Positions 26,458-34,278 of a stretch of DNA of 64,000 nucleotides are shown one piece after another; within the stretch, counting starts at the first letter, position 1, and the number at the start of each line of letters is the position of its first letter. The stretch is taken from the NCBI GenBank assembly GCA_963708735.1, contig CAVPTW010000039.1:61450-125449 (forward strand). The letters are read 5' to 3'. Made by a program: the position numbers and the translations under genes. This DNA is from JAGPUQ01 sp963708735. GTDB lineage: Bacteria; Pseudomonadota; Gammaproteobacteria; Pseudomonadales; Porticoccaceae. Under the pieces are notes generated by a model, which ran no database searches, was not told the DNA's origin, and was given only the letters and a program-made list of their open reading frames with translations.

Positions 26458-27600
26458 ATGCTGGCGTTGACTCCCGTCACCTGGCTGCTGCTGGGCGACA
26501 AACGCGGCGATAACGGCCAGGTCGAAGCGGTCGCCGCCGCCCTGGGTTGGCCCTGCGATCGCAAAGTCCTGGTGATGCGCTCGAAGTACGTGGTCGCCAA
26601 GCCACGCTTTAGGCCCACGCTTGACCACCTGGATCTGGAGCGTTCCGCTCCCCTCACGCCACCCTGGCCGGAGCTGATCATCACCGTGGGTCGCCGGCCC
26701 GCGATGGCGGCACTCTGGGTGCGGCAGCAATCCGGCAATCGCACCCGCGTCGTTCATATCGGCAAGCCCTCGGGCGCCATGCACGAATTCGATCTGGTGG
26801 TGGCGAGCGGCGAGAATCATCTGCCGCCGCTGCCCAACTACCTGCCGGTGACCTTGCCCCTGATGCGCGTCGGCGCGGACGCGATTCAGGCCGAGGCGGC
26901 GCGCTGGCGCAGCCGCCTGGCGCCCCTGAAGCGGCCATTGATCGCGGTATTCGTGGGCGGCCCCACCGGGCCCTTTGTCATGAACGCCAGAGTTACCGGG
27001 GCGCTGCTTGCTGAAACGCGGCGTATTTGCGAACTGGGCGGCACCCCCTATGTGGTGACCAGTCGGCGCACTCCGGCGGCGGTGGTGGCGATGTTGCGCA
27101 AGCAGCTACCCTCCGAAGTGCCTTTTTTTGCCTGGCCGGCCGCGGCCGAACCGGGCGCTGCCAAGGACAGTCTGGTCGACAATCCGTATCGGGCGCTGTT
27201 GGGCACGGCGAATGGTTTCGTGGTCACCGGCGATAGTATTTCCATGCTGGTGGAGGTGGCCGCGCTGGGCAAGCCACTGGCGATCTTTCCGCTGCCGACG
27301 GGTCTGCTGGGCGGTGTGGATCAGGCGCGCCGGGTGCTGCTGCGCAAACTGTTCGACCCGCGCGGGGAGACGCGCGCCGACCGCGTCCGGCAGTGGCTGG
27401 CGCGGCTGGTCTACCGCCTCGATTATTTCGGGTTGCTGAATGGCACCCGGGATTTTCGTTATTTTCACCAGTTGCTGGTGGAGCGCCATCTGGCGGTCTG
27501 GGCCGGGGAGCCGTTCCGGATCGGCGGCACGCTCCCCCCGGCCGATCTCGAGGTGGTGGTGCGGCGGATTCGAGAGCTGGTGGCGGGACGCAGCACCTGA
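26458..27600 (+). CDS. ELM1-family (DUF1022) protein, intact copy
   Basis: 380 residues, intact homologue of the frameshifted gene at 22429. Shared signature segments: PWPELIITVGRRPA, RTRVVHIGKP, FDLVVASGENHLPPLPN, IAVFVGGPTGPF, PYVVTSRRTP and VDNPYRALLGTANGFVVTGDSISMLVEVAALGKPL. The domain looks like a nucleotide-sugar glycosyltransferase-like (GT-B) fold; no reaction is established in bacteria. Co-transcribed with the sulfotransferase (6-base gap). Confidence 0.8.
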   Translation: MLALTPVTWLLLGDKRGDNGQVEAVAAALGWPCDRKVLVMRSKYVVAKPRFRPTLDHLDLERSAPLTPPWPELIITVGRRPAMAALWVRQQSGNRTRVVHIGKPSGAMHEFDLVVASGENHLPPLPNYLPVTLPLMRVGADAIQAEAARWRSRLAPLKRPLIAVFVGGPTGPFVMNARVTGALLAETRRICELGGTPYVVTSRRTPAAVVAMLRKQLPSEVPFFAWPAAAEPGAAKDSLVDNPYRALLGTANGFVVTGDSISMLVEVAALGKPLAIFPLPTGLLGGVDQARRVLLRKLFDPRGETRADRVRQWLARLVYRLDYFGLLNGTRDFRYFHQLLVERHLAVWAGEPFRIGGTLPPADLEVVVRRIRELVAGRST

Positions 27601-27678
27601 AGCCTGTTGGCGCGATCCGTCTTGCTGATGGGGGAAGCACGGTGGTAGGTCAGGGGCAACGCCGATCCGCTTGGGCGC

Positions 27679-27942
27679 TCAGGATACCGCCGGCGGCGCG
27701 CTGTCCAGATCCTGCGGCCAACAGCCCACCGGTGGCCCCAACACCCCGTCCTCGCGCTCGAAGCGCACCAGGTACAGAACCTGCTTCGGATCCTGTTCCA
27801 GGTGGCCGATGTTCACGATGACCCCGCGGCCGCCGGCGGCGACCAACAGGGCCTCCGCGTCATGGTCCGGCAGACTGCCGTCGTTGTGGATCGCCCGGGC
27901 GGCGTAGACCAGGTCGCCCATTTGCCCTTCATTCAGTCTCAT
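27679..27942 (-). CDS. NifZ-domain protein (second NifZ-like copy)
   Basis: 87 residues starting MRLNEGQMGDLVYAARAIHNDG. It keeps the NifZ fold pattern (NDGSLP, LLVAAGGRGVIVNIGHL, LYLVRFE, LGPPVGCW), distinct from the canonical NifZ at 32509. NifZ assists P-cluster maturation of MoFe protein; whether this copy does is unknown. ATG 27942 follows a GGGAGAGGACAG ribosome site. Last gene of the nifB operon. Confidence 0.72.
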   Translation of the reverse strand: MRLNEGQMGDLVYAARAIHNDGSLPDHDAEALLVAAGGRGVIVNIGHLEQDPKQVLYLVRFEREDGVLGPPVGCWPQDLDSAPPAVS

Positions 27943-28005
27943 CTGTCCTCTCCCTTTGTGCTGCTGCATTTTTCACCCTGGGCACGACCCGTCCGGGAGC
28001 GGCGA

Positions 28006-28869
28006 TCAGGCACTCAGCGGCACCGGCAGCACGGTTGCACCCTGATCCTGCAACCAGCCGGCAAACTCGGCGAGCGTCAGGTCCAGGCGCGCGATCCCGT
28101 GTTGCGCCAGGAAGCGCGCTTCGTTGCGGCTGGGTTCCTCCGCCAGCACGGCGTAGTGGGTGGCCGAGGAGCGCTTCATGATCTGGTGGGCGAAGATGCG
28201 CTCGGTCTGACTGGTGAAGCGGCAGCCGAGGAATAGAAAGGAGCGCTCGCGGCGCCGCTCCTGGACTAGGCCGGGAATGGGTGTCTGGATGTCGATCTCG
28301 GTAATGACTTCCACGAAATCGGCATCGGAGACCAGGAAGTTGCGGTTGGGCGCCACCGCGCCCCAGGGCTGATAGAGGACGAGCGACCAATCCGCCGCCG
28401 CGTTCGCTTCCACCGGTGCGCCCGCGAGGGTCAGGTAGTTCACCCAGGTGCCGAACTGCTCGGCCTGGCTGGCGCCCTGAATCAGTCCCGCATCGGTCCG
28501 GCCCGCGAGCGCGGCGCGCATGACGTCGTCGTACCAGAGCTGGACGATGAGCGGGAGCCGGGGCAGACCGGCCAGCGCGCGGTGCAGGGTCGACGGCGTC
28601 AGCCGGGGCGCGAACGCCTGCGCCATCAACTCGGCCAGGGTCTTGCGGTGCTTGAAGTTCTCGATGTACTGGGCGCTGGCGCTGAGATTGCCCCGGGCGC
28701 GGCCGGGCACGGTCACCTTGCTGCCGAGAAAATCCGCGAGCGCCCTGGGGGAAGCCGGAACGGCGCCGGCTTCGGGACAGAGATCGAGCAGGCCGGATCC
28801 CAGGTAGGGAATCACGCTACCCCGGTCGAGGCCGGCCAGTATTGCAGCGCAGAGTCCGGTGTCGTTCAT
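28006..28869 (-). CDS. SIR2-like domain protein in the nif operon
   Basis: 287 residues. The start RGSVIPYLGSGLLDLCPEAG is the NAD-loop-type glycine motif of SIR2-like domains, and SFLFLGCRFTSQTERIF near residue 225 matches the C-terminal strand of the family. Such domains bind or hydrolyse NAD; some act in phage defence, others are deacylases. The location between nif genes and the 4-base overlap with the preceding gene argue for a nitrogen-fixation role, for example NAD-linked control of nitrogenase, but this is inference. Confidence 0.6.
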   Translation of the reverse strand: MNDTGLCAAILAGLDRGSVIPYLGSGLLDLCPEAGAVPASPRALADFLGSKVTVPGRARGNLSASAQYIENFKHRKTLAELMAQAFAPRLTPSTLHRALAGLPRLPLIVQLWYDDVMRAALAGRTDAGLIQGASQAEQFGTWVNYLTLAGAPVEANAAADWSLVLYQPWGAVAPNRNFLVSDADFVEVITEIDIQTPIPGLVQERRRERSFLFLGCRFTSQTERIFAHQIMKRSSATHYAVLAEEPSRNEARFLAQHGIARLDLTLAEFAGWLQDQGATVLPVPLSA

Positions 28870-29096
28870 GTGCTGGCTCCCGGGGTCAGGGCCTGCTCCC
28901 GCAGCGCGGCGATGGCCTCGGGCGCCCCGCGAAACAGGGCGCGACCGCCGGACAGGGTCAGGTAGGAGAGTCCGCTCTGCTGGCTCAGCAAGTTGAACCA
29001 CTGCTGGCCGGTGCAGCCGGACGGCCGTTCGCCGATTTCGGTCACGGTACCATCGGGGGCGAAGCGGACGTGGATCATCATTTCCGAAGTGCTCAT
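28866..29096 (-). CDS. Small nif-operon protein, unrecognised (76 aa)
   Basis: 76 residues beginning MSTSEMMIHVRFAPDGTVTEIGERP, with a beta-strand start (MIHVRFAPDG) then helices (QQWFNLLSQQSGLSY, TLSGGRALFRGAPEAIAAL). No domain I can name. Translationally coupled to the SIR2-like gene by an ATGA overlap and 28 bases from the DegT-family stop, so part of the nifB operon. Confidence 0.65.
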   Translation of the reverse strand: MSTSEMMIHVRFAPDGTVTEIGERPSGCTGQQWFNLLSQQSGLSYLTLSGGRALFRGAPEAIAALREQALTPGAST

Positions 29097-29124
29097 ACGG
29101 GTTCTCCTGGGCGGCAGTCGCTGC

Positions 29125-30282
29125 CTACAGATAGATGGCGGAACCGGCCCCCACATTGATGGAGGCATCTTTGGCGGTCTGGACGATGAACTCGACTTCC
29201 TCCGCGTCGAGGTGGGCATGAAAGGGCAGTGCCAGGGCGCGATCGGCGAGCTTGTCGGTCACCCACAGGTCCTGGGCGGGGCGCTGCCGGTCGAAGTAGC
29301 GCGCCTGGCGGTGCAGGGGCAGGCAATAGGCCGCCGCCTCCACTCCCGCGGTGTGCAGGTCCTCGACGATGTCGTCCCGGCTGCCGCGGCTGAAGCGGGT
29401 GCCCAGGTGCACCAGGGACAGGAACCAGTGCACCTCGTCCACATCCGGCGCCACATAGGGCGGCTTGATGCCTTCGAAGGACTGGATGAACTTGAGGTAG
29501 TACGCCTCCACCGCCTTGCGGCGCGCGAGGATGTCGTCGAGCCGGGTCCATTGCGCCAGTCCCAGCGCGGCGTTCAGTTCGCCGATGCCCGCGTGCGCCA
29601 CCGGCAATCCCCCGGCCACCACCGACCCGCGATCGGATAATTTGCGATCCCGCAGCAGGCGCAACTTGCTGGCCAGATCGATATCGTCGGTCAGCACCAG
29701 GGCGCCCTGACTGCAGGACAAGGGTCCCGGCTGGGTGAAGTCCAGGATTGCGCAGTCGCCGAAGCTGCCCACCACCCGGCCGCGATAGGTGGACCCGATG
29801 GCTTCGCTGGAGTCTTCGATCAGCAACAGTCCGTGCCGGCTGGCGAGACTGCGCAGCTCGTTCCAGGCGGCCGGGTGGCCGTTGGCGTTCGCCGCCACCA
29901 GCGCCTGGGTTGCGGAAGTGATGCGGGTGGCCGCCTTGTCCGGGGCCAGGCAGCCGGACCAGTAATCCACATCGGCCAACACCACGCTGGCGCCGGCCAG
30001 GGCGATGGCATCGGCGTTCTGGCGCCAGCCGTAGGATGGCGCCACCACCTCGGCACCGGGCCCGATCCCGGCCGCCCGCAATACCAGCCACAGACCCATG
30101 GTGGAACTGCTCACCGCAATGGCGTAGCGCCGTGCCATGCGCAGCGCCACCGCGGTCTCCAGGCGTTCGGTCAGGGGGCCGGTCGTTATACAGGGCGAGC
30201 GGAGCACGGCAGAGACCATGTCCAGCTCCAGGTCGCTGACGTCCGGGTCGCTGAGCAGGATGTCGAAATCCACGGGCTTCAT
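29125..30282 (-). CDS. DegT/DnrJ/EryC1-family PLP-fold protein lacking the Schiff-base lysine
   Basis: 385 residues with the aminotransferase fold: VSSSTMGLWLVLRA (cofactor phosphate loop), VVAPSYGW, LIEDSSEAIGSTY and VGSFGD. Where family members have an S-F-x-x-x-K-x-x-x-x-G-x-G-G stretch with the PLP lysine, this protein reads LDFTQPGPLSCSQGALVL: a Gly (about residue 176) replaces Lys. It therefore cannot form the usual internal aldimine and is probably not a transaminase; a dehydratase-like or PLP-free role is possible. Coupled by a 4-base overlap to the next upstream gene in the nif operon. Confidence 0.75.
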   Translation of the reverse strand: MKPVDFDILLSDPDVSDLELDMVSAVLRSPCITTGPLTERLETAVALRMARRYAIAVSSSTMGLWLVLRAAGIGPGAEVVAPSYGWRQNADAIALAGASVVLADVDYWSGCLAPDKAATRITSATQALVAANANGHPAAWNELRSLASRHGLLLIEDSSEAIGSTYRGRVVGSFGDCAILDFTQPGPLSCSQGALVLTDDIDLASKLRLLRDRKLSDRGSVVAGGLPVAHAGIGELNAALGLAQWTRLDDILARRKAVEAYYLKFIQSFEGIKPPYVAPDVDEVHWFLSLVHLGTRFSRGSRDDIVEDLHTAGVEAAAYCLPLHRQARYFDRQRPAQDLWVTDKLADRALALPFHAHLDAEEVEFIVQTAKDASINVGAGSAIYL

Positions 30283-30548
30283 GACGCGCGCGCCTCCCGC
30301 CGTCGGGCCACCACCAGACCAGTGGCCGCTGCCACATCGAGCGTCAGCTGCCAGCAATGGGAGGTGCCGTCCACCAGATAGAGATCGAAGCGGGGATATT
30401 CCCGGTAGGGCCGGCCCTCGGTCATGTCTGCGGCGTCGCAGAGGGTGATCACCCGGCCGGGCAGGTCGCGGCGCAACCGGGACAGCCAGTCGCCCGCCGC
30501 CTCGGCGCCCAGGATGGCTTCGATGCGTTCCAGTTCGGCGGTCTGCAT
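30279..30548 (-). CDS. Small nif-operon protein, unrecognised (89 aa)
   Basis: 89 residues: a helical start (ELERIEAILGAEAAGDWLSRLRRDLPG), then VITLCDAADMTEG, EYPRFDLYLVDGTSHCWQLTLD and a short basic tail. It is a compact single-domain protein without Cys pairs or membrane segments. It sits between nifT (2-base gap) and the DegT-family gene (4-base overlap), an accessory position that suggests a link to nitrogenase maturation; function unknown. Confidence 0.65.
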   Translation of the reverse strand: MQTAELERIEAILGAEAAGDWLSRLRRDLPGRVITLCDAADMTEGRPYREYPRFDLYLVDGTSHCWQLTLDVAAATGLVVARRREARAS

Positions 30549-30550
30549 GG

Positions 30551-30760
30551 TTATTCCCCCACCCGGCGTGCATTCACCGTCAGCGGCAGCGGCGTATCCG
30601 CCGCCAGGTCCGGCAGTTCCAGACGCCAGCCGTTGGCCAGGGTCACGATGCCGCCCCACATCCGGGCGTTTTCCATCCCGACAATAGGTTCCTCGAGGTC
30701 CTTTTTGGGTACATAGGCCGACAGGGTTCCGGCTGCATCCCGACGAATCATGACTTTCAT
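30551..30760 (-). CDS. nifT: NifT/FixU family protein
   Basis: 69 residues starting MKVMIRRDAAGTLSAYVPKKDLEE and ending LPLTVNARRVGE, the family pattern throughout. NifT has no established biochemical role and is often dispensable. Located after the nifS gene in the nifB operon. Confidence 0.92.
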   Translation of the reverse strand: MKVMIRRDAAGTLSAYVPKKDLEEPIVGMENARMWGGIVTLANGWRLELPDLAADTPLPLTVNARRVGE

Positions 30761-30784
30761 GGCGCACTCCCGTGCTGGGTGATT

Positions 30785-31948
30785 TCAGCCGCCGCCGATC
30801 GCGCCGGAGGCGACTTCGGGCACCAGGACGGACAGGATTTCCGGCAGCACGGCGAGCACCCGCTCGACCTCCGTCGGCGTGTTGTAGCGGGACAGGGAAA
30901 ACCGCACCGCGCTCCGGGCGCGCGCGGCATCCCGGTACATTGCCATCAGTACATGGGACGGCTGGCTGCCGCCGACGGTACAGGCGGCGCCGTTGGCGGC
31001 GGCAATCCCGGCGCGATCCAGGCGGTTCACCAGCGCCTCGCCGTCGTGGCCCGGAAAACTGATGTTGCTGGTGCCCGCCAACCGCTCGGCATTGCCGCCG
31101 TTGACCAGGGCATCCGGAAAGAGCGCCTGGATGCCGGCTTCCAGCCGGTCGCGCAAGGCGGCGACCGGAGTGCTTGCGGTCGCCAGCGCCGCCGCGGCCA
31201 GGCGACAGGCTTCGCCCAGGCCGACGATGCCGGGCACATTCAGGCTGCCGCCGCGCCGGCCGCGCTCCTGGGTGCCGAAAAACAGCGGTGGCAGGTTGAG
31301 TCCGTTGCGGATATACAGGGCGCCGACGCCTTTGGGACCGTGCAGTTTGTGTCCCGACAGGGACAGCAGGTCGATCGGCGTCCGCGCCAGGTCGAGCGGC
31401 CACTTGCCCGCACTCTGGGCGGCATCGACGTGCAGCAGCACGCCCCGGGCGCGGGTCAGGGCGGCGATCTCCTCGACCGGAAACAGCACGCCGGTTTCAT
31501 TGTTCGCCGCCATCAGGGATACCAGGGCGGTCTGCGGCGTCAGGGCGGCTTCCAGGTAACGTAGCCGCAACCGACCCTCGCGATCGACCGGCAGATAAAT
31601 GACCCTGATGCCCTGCTGTTCCAGGTGTCGGCACAGTTTCAGTACGGCGGGGTGCTCGACCGCCGTGGTGATGAGCTGGCGCTGCATCGGCCGCATGGCC
31701 AGCGCCCCCTGAATCGCCCAATGGATGCTTTCGGTCGCCCCGCTGGTGAAATGGATTTCCCGGGGTTGGGCACCCAACAGGGCGGCCACCCGGGCGCGCG
31801 CCTCGCGCACCGCCGTGGCCGGCCGTTCGGCGAACCCGTGGGGACTCGAAGGATTGCCGAACGCATCGCGCAGGTAGGGCAGCATGGCGTCGAGCACCTC
31901 GGGCGCGAGGGGCGTGGTGGCGTTGTGATCCAGGTAAATGGCGGTCAT
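30785..31948 (-). CDS. nifS: Cysteine desulfurase, NifS-like
   Basis: 387-residue PLP enzyme that supplies sulfur for Fe-S clusters. It has YLDHNATTPLAP, the substrate-binding ATES segment, the PLP lysine in SLSGHKLHGPKGVGALYI and the catalytic cysteine loop GAACTVGGSQPSHVLMAM. It differs from the IscS at 61692 in this loop (IscS: GSACTSASLEPSHVL), so the window codes for two desulfurases. No NifU scaffold is nearby, so its partner may be the IscA-type carrier at 34279 or the Isc proteins. Confidence 0.9.
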   Translation of the reverse strand: MTAIYLDHNATTPLAPEVLDAMLPYLRDAFGNPSSPHGFAERPATAVREARARVAALLGAQPREIHFTSGATESIHWAIQGALAMRPMQRQLITTAVEHPAVLKLCRHLEQQGIRVIYLPVDREGRLRLRYLEAALTPQTALVSLMAANNETGVLFPVEEIAALTRARGVLLHVDAAQSAGKWPLDLARTPIDLLSLSGHKLHGPKGVGALYIRNGLNLPPLFFGTQERGRRGGSLNVPGIVGLGEACRLAAAALATASTPVAALRDRLEAGIQALFPDALVNGGNAERLAGTSNISFPGHDGEALVNRLDRAGIAAANGAACTVGGSQPSHVLMAMYRDAARARSAVRFSLSRYNTPTEVERVLAVLPEILSVLVPEVASGAIGGG

Positions 31949-31957
31949 CGCGGCACC

Positions 31958-32512
31958 TCAGGGCCAAAACAGCCGGTCGACATCCTGGTTCAGCAACGCC
32001 AGCGCGGCGGTGAGCGAAGGGTGGCGACTGTCGATGATCCAGGTGTCCTCGGGATGCACCTTGCGGTACAACACCCAGGGATCCTGGACCCGGGGATCCT
32101 GGTCGGAGCAGTGTTCGATCAGTGCGATATCGATGACGCCGCCGGCCGGATCGACGTTGCGGGAACAGCAGGGACTCTCGATCCGGTAGCCGTTCGGGAT
32201 CGGCACGACACGGGGTTCGACGTAGCGGTAGCGGCGCCGGCTTTCCAGCAGACGGGCGATGCGGCGGCAGTCGAATTCATTGGGATGGCCGCGGTCGGGC
32301 CGATCCGCACAGGCGACACCGGCGGCGGGCTGCCTAGGCATGAGGTTCTCCCCGGCCGCGGCGCGCTCCGGGTGGGCGTCGCGCCGCGTAAACCCCGGGC
32401 CCAGCACGCGCCACAGTCGTGCCAGCACCCCCCAGGATTGCGGCACCCGCGGTCGCAGCCCCGAGCCGGGCCATTGCGGCAGCGCCGCCGGCACGAACCG
32501 CAGCGGACTCAC
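31958..32512 (-). CDS. nif-operon protein with a SPCCSRN motif, unrecognised
   Basis: 184 residues. The N-terminal ~57 residues are Pro/Arg-rich; an internal ATG (32341) could be the true start. The C-terminal part is compact: HPNEFDCRRIARLL, YRYVEPRVVPIPNGYRIESPCCSRNVDPAGGVIDIALIEH. The adjacent Cys pair suggests metal or cluster binding. GTG 32512 overlaps the nifZ stop by 4 bases. Function unknown. Confidence 0.6.
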   Translation of the reverse strand: MSPLRFVPAALPQWPGSGLRPRVPQSWGVLARLWRVLGPGFTRRDAHPERAAAGENLMPRQPAAGVACADRPDRGHPNEFDCRRIARLLESRRRYRYVEPRVVPIPNGYRIESPCCSRNVDPAGGVIDIALIEHCSDQDPRVQDPWVLYRKVHPEDTWIIDSRHPSLTAALALLNQDVDRLFWP

Positions 32513-32817
32513 GCTGCGCCGCCACTGCCCGTGGGCGCGGCCTGGGCCTGGGGACCCCGGTCCAGCGAAATGAGCTCCCTGGCTTTCATGCCGACGCGGT
32601 GACCGCTGTCCAGAAAATCCACGCCGTAGATATAGAACTGTTGCAGGAAGGTCCCGATGTGGCTGACATAGCCCACCTCCCCCTTGCGCACCAGGACGGC
32701 GCCGATGTCCTTGCCGACATAGGTGCCGTCGTTGCGGATGGTCTTGCGGGACTGGACCTTTTCACCGAACTCAAACACGGGGTCGGAGCCCAGTTCAACG
32801 ATATCGCCGTCGGCCAT
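32509..32817 (-). CDS. nifZ: NifZ, P-cluster maturation factor
   Basis: 102 residues: FEFGEKVQSRKTIRNDGTYVGKDIGAVLVRKGEVGYVSHIGTFLQ and YGVDFLDSGHRVGMKARELI match NifZ along the length. NifZ helps form the second P-cluster in the MoFe protein. ATG 32817 follows a GAGGAGG site. In the nifB operon between the LRV protein gene and an unknown. Confidence 0.92.
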   Translation of the reverse strand: MADGDIVELGSDPVFEFGEKVQSRKTIRNDGTYVGKDIGAVLVRKGEVGYVSHIGTFLQQFYIYGVDFLDSGHRVGMKARELISLDRGPQAQAAPTGSGGAA

Positions 32818-32906
32818 GATGGCTGCCTCCTCTGGCGGACAGTGGGTCCGCATAGGCTGATGGTTCATCCAGGTTTGCGGATGGTTCATCCATGCTTGTG
32901 GACCGT

Positions 32907-33704
32907 TCACCCACGGCCGGAAGCCGGATCCAGGTGGTCGGGAGATGCCTCCCAGCGCGCCCGCGCCAGCTCCCGGACTTCGGTGTCTTCATCCCTGAGC
33001 AGCGGCCAGAGCTGCATCCTGGGCAGGCGCGCGGCCAACTCATAGCGCACCCGCCAGTCCGCATCGGTGCGCAGGGAAAGCAACTGATCGGCGGGCAGGT
33101 GTTCGATGGCCACCAGCCGGACGGCGGGATCGGGATCGCGGGCCAGGCACACCCGCAGTGCCCCGCTGGCCCGCGTCGCCACCACCTTGCGGACCTCGCT
33201 GTCGGGATCGGACGTCATTAGATGCAACAGGTGTTCCGGCAGGCGTCGCGCGACGATCTGGCGCACGTAGTAATCCGGGTCGTGGATCATCTGGAGCAGA
33301 TGCGCAGCATCGATGCGGGCCGCGACGCGAATGCGCACCTCGCGGTCCGGGTCCCGGCTCAGCTTGTGCAGCTGGCGGGTGGGCAGGCGCATCGCCACAC
33401 TCCAGCGCACCGTTTCGTCGGGATCGGTGAGCAGCGCCGACAGACGGAACAGGTCGGCGTACTTGGCCGCCACCGCCCGCACCTCGAAGTAGGGGTGGGA
33501 CAGATAGGCGTTGGCCAGTTGCGGATGCATGCTGAAGAACCGGTCGATACGCCGGGCATAGCGGTCCTGGACGCACGACCAGCGCGGGGCGCACCCGGTC
33601 TGCTCCAGCAGCGCCCGATGCGGGCACTGGCTGCAATCGACCGGGCGTCCCGTCCAGTCGATGGCGGCGTCGATCTCGCTGCGGGGGAGGGGGCGCTCAG
33701 TCAT
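32907..33704 (-). CDS. LRV (leucine-rich variant) repeat protein with N-terminal [4Fe-4S] motif
   Basis: 265 residues. The N-terminus has a cluster motif VDCSQCPH plus GCAPRWSC (four Cys). From about residue 70 tandem 24-residue repeats of the pattern DPDxxVRxxVAxRLPxxxLxxL run to the end (nine or so copies). The Azotobacter vinelandii LRV protein has this same layout, an Fe-S module followed by an alpha/3-10 superhelix. Its role in nitrogen fixation is unknown. GGAGGGAGGAGG ribosome site precedes ATG 33704. Confidence 0.85.
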   Translation of the reverse strand: MTERPLPRSEIDAAIDWTGRPVDCSQCPHRALLEQTGCAPRWSCVQDRYARRIDRFFSMHPQLANAYLSHPYFEVRAVAAKYADLFRLSALLTDPDETVRWSVAMRLPTRQLHKLSRDPDREVRIRVAARIDAAHLLQMIHDPDYYVRQIVARRLPEHLLHLMTSDPDSEVRKVVATRASGALRVCLARDPDPAVRLVAIEHLPADQLLSLRTDADWRVRYELAARLPRMQLWPLLRDEDTEVRELARARWEASPDHLDPASGRG

Positions 33705-34263
33705 CCTCCTCCCTCCCTTGCCGTTCCAGTACTTGCAACAGCACCCGGCCCCCCAGGCGGTCGGCGGGGTCGAGTTCGGCGAGCTTTTCCAGCATGGCCC
33801 GCCCGGCCGCAAGCTCCCCCAGCCGCAAATTCAGGTAACCACAGCCCTTGAGGCAAAAGAGATAGAAGCGGGACAGCGCAGCGGCGAAATCCCCGAACGG
33901 CGCGTCCCCCGGGCGCACCGCCCGCCAGTCCGGCGCGAGACCGGCCGCCGTGGCCGCCCAAGTCAGGCACCGCAGACCCACGGCCAGGGTCTCCCGCAGC
34001 CGTCCTCCGTAAAAATGAAAGCGGTACCAGCCGATCAGTACCGCGGGGTGATCGGGAGCCTGGGTCTGGGCGCGGGTCAGGTGCGCCCGGCACAGCGCCT
34101 CGTCGGGATACGCGCGTCCCGCCGCCTCCAGGGCAGCCCGGGCCGCGTCGGGCAAACCCGCCGCGCAGCAGATGACCGCCGTGGCATCGCGCGGCCAGTC
34201 CCAAGTCCCGGTCTGGTCCGGGAACCACGGGGTGGCGGGCGCAGGGTGGGAGAGGGCGGACAT
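33697..34263 (-). CDS. nif-associated TPR-like helical protein, copy 1
   Basis: 188 residues (ATG 34263; a GTG at 34278 directly after the upstream stop is an alternative). The segment VLIGWYRFHFYGGRLRETL..., then SRFYLFCLKGCGYLNLRLGELAAGRAMLEKLAELDPADRLGGRVLLQVL resembles a pair of tetratricopeptide helices. It is a paralogue of the protein at 45042: both share the YRFHFY/YKFHFY, RFYLFxLK and DIDPAD/ELDPAD blocks. Probably a scaffolding or docking protein for nitrogenase maturation. The stop overlaps the LRV start. Confidence 0.7.
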   Translation of the reverse strand: MSALSHPAPATPWFPDQTGTWDWPRDATAVICCAAGLPDAARAALEAAGRAYPDEALCRAHLTRAQTQAPDHPAVLIGWYRFHFYGGRLRETLAVGLRCLTWAATAAGLAPDWRAVRPGDAPFGDFAAALSRFYLFCLKGCGYLNLRLGELAAGRAMLEKLAELDPADRLGGRVLLQVLERQGREEDD

Positions 34264-34278
34264 GGCCGGGTCTCGCAC

